NCBI RefSeq assembly: GCF_901933205.1
Contig: NC_044573.1
Location: 112,837,702 to 112,901,701, forward strand
Source of the DNA: Camarhynchus parvulus
Lineage: Eukaryota; Chordata; Aves; Passeriformes; Thraupidae
Reading direction: 5' to 3'
DNA length: 64,000 nucleotides
The notes under the pieces are model-generated. The model did not search any database. It was not told the origin of the DNA and worked only from the letters and a program-made list of their open reading frames with translations. Every line of letters begins with the position of its first letter. Position 1 is the first letter of the stretch. Of the stretch, positions 30,300 through 42,500 are shown piece by piece. The translations under genes were made by a program, and so were the position numbers.

Positions 30300-30771
30300 C
30301 GCCTCCTTCCCGCCATAGAGGCCGCTCTGTGGGCGGGGTCTCAGAGGAGGCGGTGCCCTCTGATCCCGCCCCTCGGGTGGGCGGGGCCGTGCCCGCCCTG
30401 TCACGTTCCCCGGCGAGGCGGGGCGGGGACGTGGCAGCCGGCACGAGCGGCGCGTATCCCAGGGCGCAGCCAATCAGCGGCGGCGGTGCGCGCACGCGTC
30501 CTGGCCCCGGCCCGGCGCCGCCCGTGGCGCTCCGGGTCTCGATGGCGGCGGCGAAAGCGGCCCCGGGCCGGGTCCGGGCGGCGCCGCTCCCGGCCGCTGG
30601 GAGGTGGTGCGCAAGGGCCGCCGGGGGGCCGCGGGCGGCACCGGCAGCCGCCGTGCCCTGGGAGAGGCCAACGCCGGTCGCGCTCTGGCCGTGCCCGGTG
30701 AGTGTCCGCGCCCGCGGGCCCCGGTGTGGCGGGCGGGGGTCCCGTGGGTCCGGGGGCGCTGTGTGTGGGGA
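30300..30771 (+). promoter_or_regulatory. TMEM214: CpG island promoter of TMEM214
   Basis: CpG-dense DNA with GGGCGGGGC boxes and a CCAAT box at 30470-30474 (GCCAATCAGC), 68 bases before the first ATG of TMEM214. It continues into the sequence gap. Confidence 0.6.
30542..30697 (+). CDS. TMEM214: TMEM214 exon 1, partial gene, apparent one-base frameshift
   Basis: TMEM214 is an ER membrane protein linked to stress-induced apoptosis signalling. The segment GRWEVVRKGRR...RRALGEANA (about 30592-30675) matches the N-terminus of human TMEM214 (GRWEVVKKGRR...RRALGEANG) and ends at a good donor, CCCG|GTGAGT (30698). The only upstream ATG, at 30542, encodes MAAAKAAPG but in a different frame. A single-base indel in the GC-rich stretch between them would join the two. 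All later exons are missing: the 500-N gap begins 74 bases downstream and GPN1 follows. The position next to MAPRE3 and the orientation agree with human gene order. Confidence 0.75.
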
Positions 30772-31271
30772 NNNNNNNNNNNNNNNNNNNNNNNNNNNNN
30801 NNNNNNNNNNNNNNNNNNNNNNNNNNNNNNNNNNNNNNNNNNNNNNNNNNNNNNNNNNNNNNNNNNNNNNNNNNNNNNNNNNNNNNNNNNNNNNNNNNNN
30901 NNNNNNNNNNNNNNNNNNNNNNNNNNNNNNNNNNNNNNNNNNNNNNNNNNNNNNNNNNNNNNNNNNNNNNNNNNNNNNNNNNNNNNNNNNNNNNNNNNNN
31001 NNNNNNNNNNNNNNNNNNNNNNNNNNNNNNNNNNNNNNNNNNNNNNNNNNNNNNNNNNNNNNNNNNNNNNNNNNNNNNNNNNNNNNNNNNNNNNNNNNNN
31101 NNNNNNNNNNNNNNNNNNNNNNNNNNNNNNNNNNNNNNNNNNNNNNNNNNNNNNNNNNNNNNNNNNNNNNNNNNNNNNNNNNNNNNNNNNNNNNNNNNNN
31201 NNNNNNNNNNNNNNNNNNNNNNNNNNNNNNNNNNNNNNNNNNNNNNNNNNNNNNNNNNNNNNNNNNNNNNN
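30772..31271. other. assembly gap, exactly 500 N
   Basis: A round 500-N run is a placeholder of unknown true size. It cuts both TMEM214 (after exon 1) and GPN1 (after exon 9), so it must hide many exons, or it joins pieces that are not neighbours. Confidence 0.99.
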
Positions 31272-31281
31272 AGATTCTTAC

Positions 31282-34200
31282 CTTCAGTGAACTGTAAAAT
31301 TCATCCAATACTAAACTCATGGAACGAGTCAGGTTACTGACATAGGAGGTCTCTTGATTCAGGGCATCCTGAAAAGTCTCAAAGTCCTGCATCCATTCTA
31401 CTGCAAAACTGTGGTCGATTATGTCAGTCTGGAAGGAGAAGGGAAAATATTCAGCAGTAAAAATCTTAGCCCTAGGCTGTTATGTGGACAAATATAAAAA
31501 AATCCATGTTAAGCTTATTTTCAAAATGTTAATCTTTTCAAAATACTCAGCCCTGGTCTGAAGTTTCTGAAGACAAACAACCGCTCAGGTTTAAGAAGGC
31601 AATGACTGTTTAAGGGAACAATCACAGATCCAAAGCCTTCTATGACTTACTGCAAAGGAGCACTCAAACACTGCACACTGTACAATAAAGCATACAGTGT
31701 AAATAGCAGATTGTACGATTGAGGCCAGGCAGGAGCAGCCCCCACTGAAATCCCAAGCTTTCCTGTAAATAGCAGATTGTACGATTGAGGCCAGGCAGGA
31801 GCAGTCCCCACTGAAATCCCAAGCTTTCCTGATTGCTCGGGAGCTGGGGGAGCACTGGGCAGCAGCCCAATGATGGGGGCTCTGTAAGTGCCAGCTGCGC
31901 GGGGCCCAAACTCAGTGCACAACAATAGACACAAACAGGTGAGATGGCTCCACAATTTTACATGGACTCATATGCAAACAATCTATTCAAAAGTTTCATC
32001 GACACCTTGCCACAGGCATATCCACCCTCAGCACAATATGAGGTGCTAAAACTCTGGTATGTTTCATTTCCCTGCACCAGTGGGAAGGAGAAAGATGAAG
32101 TATTGCCTAGCATTACTGACAAGATTTAAGGCAGAACTGAATCGCCCAAGGGCCAAAGCCCGAGTACTTAAAATTCTATAAATAAAATAAAATCACCTCT
32201 ACAAATTGCTTTTTTTTTTTTTTCTCTGCACATCTTAAAATTCTAAAATCTGCACATCTGTAAGTTGCCCAGGATTCTTCCATTCTAATCACAAGTCAAT
32301 TAAAAAAAACTAAACTTAATTACATTTTGTTAAAAATTCTTAAAATGCTGTTGCTTTTACTCTTTAGCAAAGGCAAACATTAAATTAAAATGAGGTTTGA
32401 AGTTACGAATCCTACGCCTCAGGCCTACCTTTCCTAACGACCAAGTTCCACTTTTAGTCTTTCAAAAGATGTATTTTCTTAGGAGAGAATGATTTTCCTA
32501 CCTTGTGCCTTTTTCTAGGGGAAAAAACCCCAAAATCTTAGAAGCTTATCTAAAATTACTGTCTAGAGTTAGAGAGAAAACAGATACAAAACGTCGTTCA
32601 GTAAGCAAGCAACACAGGGTTTGGGTCACGGGGCAGACAGGTGGAGCTGGGGCACAGCAGACACTAAAATGGCACATGAAAGGCACGGCTGTGGGAGCTG
32701 TGTGTGTGTGTGTGCAGAGAGACTGCTGTACTGGGGACACAAACACAAATGATGTCTGCGGGCAGCAGCACCCACACCAACAATCTAACGGGATCCTTCC
32801 AATATCTCAAACGATTATGTTTGAAGAGACAGCCATTAAACTCAGAAGCACTCCTTTAGGACTGTGAGTGCACTACATGGCAGTGGATGTGTATCTCTAG
32901 ACTGGCTTCTGCCTCCCAGCAAACACTGGATCAAACACCTTCTGCTGAGTTTTGCCTGGTGCAGTACTTGGGACTCTTTCCTCAGAACACGCAGGGGTTA
33001 CACCACTCCCACTGTGGGTCATTAGCCTGTTGCTTACAGGAACAAAGCCAAATTCCATGTGGAAAGAGGGTGTGTAAGAGCAGACTCCCTCATCTCCTCC
33101 CTCTCACCTTACAGGGTTAAGTGTCGCTATAGCCCAGGCTTAAGGTCTCAAACGTGCTTCAAAGTGATGGTGTCCTGTTCCGGGTGCAACTGCCCATCCC
33201 TGGTTATACTTGTGCCTCTTTTAGGTTTAGATGTCGGCCTGCAGCCCCCTCCCAGTCTCTCTTTTCTAGAAAAACCTATTATTGTGGTAAACCAAAGACA
33301 CCACACCAAAGAAGCCGAGCAGAACAATGTCCCACTAGAAAATGGAAATCACAGCTTTGACTTACTTTGTTCATAACTACGATGAAAGGCAGCTTTGTCT
33401 TGTACAGGATACTGGGCAGGGAGACACAAAATGAAAGTTTAACATCAATTTAAAACTCACTAAAATAGAAAGCATGTTAAGCATAAGGCAGACAAGACTT
33501 ATGCAAGACTGAATATATTTGACATCAGAAGAAAATTATTTTCCTCTGCAGCAATCAGAATTTAATTTTCACCCAGGTCCTGCTTAAAATCATTGAACAA
33601 AATATGCTTCCCCAAGATGTAAGCACACAAATGTGAGGCATAAAATCTCTGACACACACAGCTCATTTTGGTTACCATTTTCTATGTCTCTCAGATCCCC
33701 ATTTTTAATTACATTTGCATTTTGCATTTGACTCAGATCTCAGTGAGCAATGAATTCAAATAACACAGAACATCTAAAAACTACCTCAACACAAGAGCTC
33801 ACACACTTATTGCACTGTATACGTGTTCATCTTTTGCTCAAACTAATCTCAGAAAATGCAGCATGCAGTAGGACATATTTTGCACACTTTTATAATGATA
33901 CAGCTCCTGATCTTGATACAAGGATTGCAAGAGTTTTTGAAAACCTTTTACCAACATTTACCATGAATTACGACAGCTCTAGCTATGCTGATCATTCTAT
34001 AGGTATTTAGTCCCTGATTTAACACGAAAGAAGAGATACATTCAGGTATGAGAAAGAATACAATAAACCAAGATCTCGTTGCTATGCAGAACTCAAAACA
34101 AATCTTGAAAAATCTCTTGAAGTATCAGTAACATTAAAAAACAGAATAAGAAACGATGTGTTTACAAGAAGAAACTTAAACTAGACTATCTTGATACACC

Positions 34201-37200
34201 TTAGATAAATGTGTTTATAAGCAACAGGCAGTGTTAAACCTTGTAACCAGCATTCACCACACCGAGGTCTCACGGATTATTTAATGCTTTCAGTGGGAGT
34301 TTTGAGCCAATGACCTCCCTATGTCCATTGGTACCTAATTTATTCTGCTTTTTCAATGAGAAAATCACCAAGAGAATAAGCAAGGCAGTAGATGAAGTGG
34401 ATCTGAGACACCCTGACCTGCACCAAGAGCAGCATGGGCAGCAGGGTGAGCAAGGTGAGTCTCCTGTTTCCCTCTGTCTCATCCCACCTGGAGCTCTGCA
34501 TCCAGCTCTTTAAACCAGGGTACAACAAAGACGTGGAGCAGTACTGTGGGCCCACAGGAGGCCATGGAAACCATCAGAGCACTCTCCTATGGAGACAGGT
34601 CAGAGAGCTGGGATTGTTCAGCCTGGAAAAGGCTTCAGGGAAGCTTCATTGCAGCTTTTCAGTATACAAAGAGGTTTATAAGAAAAATGGAGAGTGACTT
34701 TTTACCAAGGCTTCTAGGGCCAGGACAAGGGATAATGATTTTAAGCTGAAAGAGACATGCTGACAAAGTTTTTCATGACGACAGCAGAGAGATATTGGAG
34801 CACACTGCACAGGGAAGCTGCAGTTCCCCATCCCTGGAAGCGTCCAAGGCCAGTCTGGATAGACCAACGTGGTCCAGTGGAAGGTGTCCCTGCCCATGGG
34901 AGAGAGCATGGACTAGATGGCCTTTAAAGGTCCCTTTAAACCCAAGCTATTCCATGATTCCCCTCAAAAGTAACTATTAAAGAGACAAAGCAATTGAAGC
35001 AGATGGGCTGCATTTCCAGCCTTTCTTACCTGCAGGCATAGAGCATGTTGGACATAAAGGTGATGGGGTTGGTGCTGCGAGAGGTGTCCATCACATAGAC
35101 AACAACTGAAGGGAAAGAGGAGGCCTGAGAACACCAAGTCAGAGACAGTTTGCTTAGAAACTCACTGCTCAACAGCCAGGCCATTCGCACAGCTTCACTG
35201 TCCAGCCATGCCAAAAGCACTTACCAAGGCCTCCGTTATGATGGTTCCTGATGCTGACCAGGTAAATACCTCAATTTGCCCTGGTGTGTCAATAATAACA
35301 TACCTGGTAAGAAGTTACCCCCAAACAACAATAAGGAAAAATTAGTTAAGCACGAGGTCCTGTTCTGACTAGACCATTACCAGCATACAACAGCAACTGA
35401 CATGATTATTCTATAACAGATGAGAAAAGCTTCTCCCAAACACTAATGAGATTTATGGGCATGCCTGAAAATCTCGTGTGTGAATTTTGTAACTAAGAAG
35501 CATGTAATCTCATGAGTTGAAGGCATCAATTTGCCAGACAGTTAGTAGTGCAAAATCTTTAAAAAAAGAATTAATTGCTGCGTATTTGAACAGTGTGTGA
35601 GAGAAAACGATTGTCTAATGGACGACAAGAAAAGCAGGACTGTAATAAGCAGGCTTTATTTTTATGTATGTAAAGAAAATCTAGTTTATCCATTCTATGC
35701 CCTTTCCACATAAAATTTATAACAAGGCTGAAAAAACCAACTAGAAAGCATTCAGAGAAGCTTTTTAGAATTTTGCAATTTTCCCACAATGAAAGAAAAG
35801 CACAACTCAGTAGAATGTACTCACTTAGATGCATTTTGTCTTTTTTCAATAAACTTCATCACCTGATTGAAAAAGCAGAAGTATATTTTGTATTTAGGCT
35901 CGCAACAGGAAACTTTCATCTTCATTTCATAGCAGAAACTACATTAACTTGCACAGCCGCAGGTGAATATCAAAAGTTTAAAGTCTTTATGCTTTTCAGA
36001 GTGTGAAAATGACTTAATAAGGAGGGATGAAAAATGCTCAGATCCTGCATATGTCAAAGACAATCTTGATTTTGTGTGTGTTCTAGTACCTGGCTAAAGA
36101 AATTAGTACCTGACTAAAGGCAGTTGTTCTGTGCCTCTCCATCAAGAGATCATCTCAATATCTGACACCAGCCCCCAGCCCAGAGCTGATTTAGTGGTAT
36201 GATTTAGGAGGGCTGTCAATTATCAAATGGCCCCAGGAAAATTTAACGGGTTTCTAGAAGTGAGCTGCCCTACTCCTAAACCAGAGCATGAAAGATTTTA
36301 TAGGAAACACGCTGCAACAACAGTCCTACACAAAGACTGCAGGATGTTCTGGACCTGTGGCTTCTTCATTTCACTTTAAAACAAGCTGAAAGCCTGATAT
36401 CTCTCATATGAAAGCTAATGTGCTCTGACAGCAGTGTAGAATACATAGTTCTGTATGGAGAATAACTGCCCAGAAATATGAGAAGGCTCACCAAACACAG
36501 TGCCTCCTGAGACTGGACACACACAAAACCCTCACATCCAGCACGCATCATGGGAACAGCACACAGAAACCATCTCATACCTGGTCAAATCTGGTAGCAA
36601 AGAGATTGAGAGAGGTCACTATGCCGCCGTTTGGGCCCAGCCCGTATCTGATGCTCCATTCAGGAAAGCAGATGGTTACACAGAGCCCAGAGCTCATCTC
36701 AGTCCATTCTGACAACAGATGCACCCTGGATACCTTGAGATCGAGGGACAGCACGCCCAATACACGACTGACACGTGTCGCTAAGTCATTCAGCAGGGTA
36801 ACAAATGCTCTCTTACCCAAACACGTGCGATTGGCAGAAGGAAGGGGGGCTACGTGGCTTCTCCTTGCCATTTGTGCTTTAACTGTACAAGAACCAGCAC
36901 TGACTCATAACACACTGTTTTCTCTATCACTGTTCTCAACATCCAAACATCCTCCTCAGGCACTTATTAACAAGGCACAGCAACTCCAGTGTGGGCTAAC
37001 AGATACAGTGAAGCAAATAATGCACTTACATATTAATATGAAACTTATATTTAGGATGTTCTGCTGGTAACCCCAAATCAAACAACAGCAAAAATCAAGA
37101 ATCCTATCCCCCACCACCTTTATTCTTGTCTAAAATATTAAATTTAAGAGTCATACTTGCAAGTCAAAACCAAAGACTGTGTATTGTCTCTATCTGCACA

Positions 37201-38963
37201 AGCTATTACATGAGAGACCAAGGGCCTCCACAGCCCTCTGGAAGTGCAGCCACTTTAGCACAATGTTACTGCACTACAGTCAGCAACACTGTGAGCAAGA
37301 GCAAACATTCCCGTGTCTCTGAGACTCAGAGAGACAACAGTGCTTTGATTATGGCCAAATGGAGAAATTGTTTTCTCCATCCTACTACAGGCAAGTAGGA
37401 ATTTCCATATTTGTTTATGACAAATAAAATTAGACTAGTTAAAATATGGGGAAAAGGCTGCTGGCTTCCCCAAAAACAAAAAAATAAAAATAAAATAAAA
37501 ATAAATTTAAAAACCCCCACAAAACCAAAACCAAAACAAAACAAAACAGTAGAGTCCCTATTGCTTGTAAAAATTTACTGTTAGGCAAAATCATTTTTAG
37601 CACAGGAGAAAATCATCTAAGTGCCAAATCTTGTAGAACACACATTCCTAATATCACATGCAAGAAATACACAGTCAAAACCTCTTGATCTTCATGCAAC
37701 ACTCTGAATTACTGCAATCCCCCCCACCTCCTGCCTCTTTACCACAGTGTCCATGCAACAGATTATTTTCAAAAACTTAAAATTTCAAGTATCATTATTC
37801 AGACAAAAAAAAAGGATACTGCTTCATGACCTCTTTGTACTTCACAGTGTCCCTGATATCTAGGGGAGAAAGAAAGACATGTAAGCAGTTTTCCACCCCC
37901 CCGCTGGTCACCATCAGTTAACAAAGTACATCAATCACATCTCCATCTGTGTTCCTAGAGATCCAGCACTGGAACAGACACCCCAGTCATTCAGCTGGTC
38001 ACCATCAGCTAACAAAGTACATCCACCACATCTCCATCTGTGTTCCTGGAGATCCAGCACTGGAACAGGCACTCCAGTCATTCCTCTGATAGCAGCAAAA
38101 CAACTTGTGCACCCACACTATCTTTCTTATCTTTGGGAAGGCTGACCAGCATCCTTCACAGAGGGTAAGAGACAGGATTGTCAGAAAACTAGGGACTGGT
38201 ATGTTCTTTGGAACAGCTAAACATAAGATCTGTTCTACTGTTAAAATGCTTTCTATAAAATTCATGTCTTTTAAAGTGCTTTAAAGCTCTTTGTTGATAG
38301 CATATTTGTATGTCGGGAACCAGATCAAATCTGCTAATCCTTTCATTACTGACAAAAAAAAAGCTTCCAGAACCCAAACACCTCCAATCACACCCGAGGA
38401 CATAAAAAACGTACAAACTCATTGGAAGAATAGCTTTGGTTCTAAAAATACCCATATTAATCACTGTTTGGAGAAAAGACCTATAATTTTAACAAATAGT
38501 TCTCAAGTCCTTTTATTAGAATTGGGCTCTCTTAAGGGAGCACAAGCAGCCCAGCTTGTATTCTCTCACGTATTCGCACATGGGAAGACTGTCCGCGAAC
38601 GGGCCCGGGCTCTGTTGAAGGCCCCGCTGCCTCCCGGCGGACCCCCGTCCCCCCGTCCCGCAGCGCTCACCGATGTTGGCAGGGAAGGGCAGGCTGTGCA
38701 CGGCAGGGTCCAGGTTGATCACGTACGGAGGGCAGCGCTGCCCGTGTAGGTGGGCGGCCAGGCGCTGCGGAGACACGGGGAGGCGTCAGCCCCGGCGGGC
38801 ACGGGCAGCCCCGGCGGGCACGGGCAGCCCCGGGGCAGCCGGCGACTTCCCGCGACCCCCCGCGACTCCCGCAGCCTCTCACCTGCACGAAGGTGGTTTT
38901 TCCGGAGCCGGCCATGCCCAGCACCAGCACACACACCGGAGCGGCTCCCGCCGCCGCGGCCAT
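31282..38963 (-). CDS. GPN1: GPN-loop GTPase 1, exons 1-9; 3' exons missing
   Basis: GPN1 is a cytoplasmic-nuclear shuttling GTPase that, with GPN3, helps assemble and import RNA polymerase II. Minus-strand exons, 5' to 3': 38883-38963, 38671-38764, 37820-37859, 36581-36647, 35825-35862, 35225-35303, 35030-35124, 33366-33411, 31282-31428. They give 229 residues in frame, with good GT/AG sites. Motifs: P-loop GMAGSGKT at 16-23, the family-defining GPN loop at 76-78, DTPGQ at 112-116 and NKTD at 179-182. The protein starts [16 protein letters not shown]; human GPN1 has a slightly longer N-terminus. The gene should continue with the rest of the GTPase fold and an acidic C-terminus (human about 374 residues), which falls in or beyond the 500-N gap. 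The start codon lies 254 bp from that of ZNF512 on the other strand. Confidence 0.95.
31698..31832. repeat. tandem duplication, two copies of about 68 bp, GPN1 intron
   Basis: Two nearly identical blocks beginning GTAAATAGCAGATTGTACGA and ending CCAAGCTTTCCTG (31698-31764, 31765-31831) differ at one base. This is a recent local duplication in the GPN1 intron between exons 8 and 9. Confidence 0.9.
34485..34972 (+). mobile_element. CR1 LINE 3' end, plus strand
   Basis: A sense-strand CR1 3' region in the usual order: GAGCTGGGATTGTTCAGCCTGG, then TTTTACCAAGGC and GGACAAGGGATAATG, then TCCCCATCCCTGGAAG and GGAAGGTGTCCCTGCCCATG, and finally AGCTATTCCATGATTC. It carries many substitutions, so it is old. 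It lies antisense in a GPN1 intron. Confidence 0.82.
37468..37550. repeat. A-rich simple sequence
   Basis: Tracts of AAATAAAAATAAAATAAAA and AACCAAAACAAAACAAAACA lie in the GPN1 intron between exons 3 and 4. Confidence 0.85.
37903..38090. repeat. tandem duplication, two copies of about 94 bp, GPN1 intron 2
   Basis: Two blocks starting GCTGGTCACCATCAG and ending CTCCAGTCATTC or CCCAGTCATTC (about 37903-37991 and 37997-38082) differ at five or six positions. The first copy starts 44 bases upstream (in transcript sense) of GPN1 exon 3, close to its branch-point region. Confidence 0.88.
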
Positions 38964-39560
38964 GTTCCCAGAGCCCCCTTGTCCTTCCGGGGCGGGGGCG
39001 GCCGCGGCCCCGACGTGACGCGCGCGGGCCCGGTTGTGGTCCCGCTGCCGCCCAAAAGCTCCGCGGGCCCGGGCGGCCTCCCGGCGCTGCACGGCCCCGG
39101 GCGCGCCACAACAGCAGTGGCGCGGCGGGCCTGGGGACGCTGCTGGGGCCGGCCGGGAGCGGCGGGCGGGACCGCGCGGGCGGGCGTGGCGCTGACGTGG
39201 CGGCGGCACCGGCACCATGCGGGGCGGTAGTGGTGGCGGCGGCTCGGTGAGTGCCCGCAGTCTGTTCAGCGATGCTGCCGGCGGCTGCCCCGGAGAGCCT
39301 GGCTGCTCCGCGGGTCAGCGCGAGATGGCTTCCGACGTCGGGATGGCGGGAGCGAGCCGGCCTCCCGGGACAGCCAGTGGGGCTGTGCGGCCTGGCCCGG
39401 CGCCGTGAGCGGTCCTGAGCGGGCGGCGAGGGGGATCGCTCCGGGCTCCCGGGGAGCAGCGGCGGGAGCTGCCCCTCTCCGCCGGAAGGCCAGGCCTGGG
39501 GCCGGGCCCGGTTCTGTTCGACCCGAGGCGGGCAGAAACCCTGAGCGGGGCGCTGCTGGC
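38560..39560. promoter_or_regulatory. CpG island, bidirectional GPN1/ZNF512 promoter
   Basis: A CpG-rich island spans GPN1 exons 1-2 and ZNF512 exon 1, embedded in AT-rich DNA. The two start codons (38963 minus, 39217 plus) are 254 bp apart. Between them are a CTTCCGG ETS-type site next to a GGGGCGGGG box near 38985, a CRE-like CGACGTGACG at 39011-39020 and a CTGACGTGG at about 39192, all frequent in housekeeping divergent promoters. No TATA box was seen. Confidence 0.8.
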
Positions 39561-42500
39561 GCCGGGGCTGTGCTTTGTCCGAAATGCCTTCGCTGCAGGC
39601 GGACCTGGCTGATGGAGTGTGCGGGTAGGAACGGGAACGCGGGGTTGGAACCGGGAGTTCCCCAGAGGATACCGAGCCCTCCCGCTGTTCGCGGGACGGT
39701 CGGGGCCCTGAGGATGCCCGGTGTCCCTGCTGGCATCTTCATCGCCTCCAGTTTCCGTTCCAGCTCCCCCCCTCAGGCAGTTTCGGTGCTGTGCTTGTGC
39801 GCCGTCCTGCCGGCTGGATGCGGTCCCCAGCCCGTGTTCCAGCTCCCTGGAATGGCCCGCAGCCCACGGGCAGACAGAATTCACCACTCCCCCTCTTTTC
39901 AGGCTCTGGGCCGCTGTTTCACTTTTTCTCACCTGTGCAAGGAGCGTGGCTTTTCTGTTTTCCTTTTGTCCACACATTGGGTATTCCTGCATACATTAGG
40001 TCTCTGTTTTTTAAGTAGGAAGTGTATAAATGAAAAAGACACGCAGAACTTAGACACCAGTTTCTATAGATGTTTCCTTCATAATTGCTGTTATTAACTT
40101 CTCAGAAAGGAAACCCTGACAGATCGTTTTCACTCTCCTTTTTTATTGCAGATCCTTAACTGCCGCCAAAGTTCTTCATAGTAATCTTCACTCTCGTGCA
40201 AAATTTTTTAGTTATGAAAACCCCATGAATCTTGATACACATGCCATGTTTGTCATTTCGGTTCTTCTAATCCTAGATTAAGCCAGTGAATTGCACCAGA
40301 CTCTGCCTGCCTGTTTATTTGTTTTTATTATTATAACTTCATACCTTCTGGCTGCTTCTCCACTCATATGGAGATTTCCCAGACAATGCTGTTGACGCTA
40401 CTGTTTGGGTGTAAATAATGCGAATACAAACATCCAATTGACTACTTCCAAGGAGGCAAGATTTGATTGTGAAGTCTTTGATCAAGCAGTTGTGAATTTT
40501 CTCTTGCTGCTTCCCTGACATTTCCATGAGGAGACTCTGGGGCTGGAGGGCATAGGCATAGTTTTATCATTCAAGTATTGATATTAATGCCTGCTACTGA
40601 ACTTCTTAACTGATGCTTGAGGTGTCTCTCATGGTTGATAGAGTGAATCATGTTTTTCTATGAAGAAGATAGGTAATTAGCCATAATTTCTTTTTTCTTC
40701 TGTTTTCTTTTTTTTTGTCTGTAATTTTTTGTTTTGTTTCATTGGATTTTTTTGTTTTTTTCAGAGTGGGGTTTTTTTTTTTTTTTTTTTTGGCTGGTGG
40801 TTTTTTTTTGTGATTTTTTTGGTTCTTCAAATTTCTTAGCCAGTTTCTGTTTATGGCAAAATACTACCTTTGTTCCCTAGGTTACAGTTTTGGTACTCTT
40901 TATGCTTCCACTGGGCAGTGATTTTTATTTTCTAGTCTGTATCACTACTGGTTTTGTCCTGAGTTTTCTAATGAAGAATGGCATTCAGTCATTAGCATTT
41001 GGAAGAAGGTGGTGGTGCATGTTTGTCCACACACTAGGAGCAGCCTACAGCAAATGAAGTGTTCAACTCACTTGTACACATACTTTTACAAACGTGTTAA
41101 ATTACATGTCTTAATAGGAGCACCGCAATTGATAAGTGACCAAAAAAAATCTTTGTTAAATAAGGAAAAGGATTCTTTGATGTGGATAACATGAACATCT
41201 GGGCAGCTGATGGGGTATGATAAAGCGAGATAAAAAGGAGGGTATGAAGGAGACTAGAAACAAGGTTCTTGGCAGGGTAAATGGAAGAATTACTTCATTA
41301 AGGAAAAATAAGTACTGTGTAAAAGCTAGCAAATTAGTATCTAAAATATTTGTCGTCAAGTGATAAAGTATAGGCAGAAAACATGTATGAGTGAATGTAC
41401 TGGAGACAAAGAACACTCCACCATGTCCCACTGCAGGGGAAAGATTTCATATGGGGAGTGTGCAGGGGCCCAGCCCTGGTTTGATTCCAGTCCAGTTCTG
41501 CTGGAGTTGGAAAGGTTAAGCTCTTCTAGTTGCAGAAAACAGTGATTTATTTTTCAAAGGGTGGTGTATGCACATCCTCAAAGTGATGTTGTACTTGGCT
41601 GCATAGTGAAACATGCTAAAAGAAAACAAATGATGCTGCTAATGTGAATTGTTCTGCCTTTTTAGGACACCAGGACTGGACATCACAGACAGCAGAAACT
41701 CAAGAAGTCCTTAGGAAATAAAAAGTATGTGAATGGTTTTTGTCTAGTTTGATTGAAGGCAAGAAAAAAGCTGAGAATATTCAGAATTTTAAGAGCTGCA
41801 ACAATTTTAATTAATGTGTTGAGAGTCTCAGCTGACTTACTGGTTTGTAGGAAAAGTGCTTTTCTGGCACTTCAGTGTGTATTAGCTTTCATTTATTTTT
41901 TTAAAGGATTTTAGTATTGTGAAGATAAATATTTTAAGTCCAAAACCAAATGGTGCTCCTAAATGTATGTATTTTGGGTGCGATTGCAACTTAAAAACTT
42001 TAATTTGAGAAATCCTCTCCCCATGCTTCTGCAGTACCTCCTGAAATGTTTCAGGATGTAATGAATTAGTATGTAATGACCTGACCTGGTGCCCTCAGCG
42101 TCCCCCCTTATCAATTCCTGGATTGGTGTGTTGAAGGTGAGCTCCACAGCTCAGAGGATTGACACGATGGCCATCACAGTCATTACTCACTCAGTGATCG
42201 TTGTATTTCAGTTGGTAATTGTAGTAGCAATGGGATACATTGCAAAATGTTTGGGTTCCCTTTCTTTCTTCTTCATGTAAATGGCATTTGCCTGGAGAAT
42301 AGATACTCTGTGTTTCTTTGACACCTCGTTCAGTTTCCTGTTGTGTACAGGAATGTAGTGTTCAGGCATTTCAAGGCCCGAGAGAAATACTTGGGAACAG
42401 TGAAGCAAAGTTCCCTCTGATCTCTAGGAAAAAAATTCGGTGCTGCTGATTAGTGTAAAGTGTCTTAACGTAGTGTGATTTGTAGGTTGGAAGGTTGTCT

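Noticed and set aside
30292..31392. Open frames running through the N gap
   Set aside because: The N run has no stop codons by definition; only GPN1 exon 9 (31282-31428) and TMEM214 exon 1 on either side are real.
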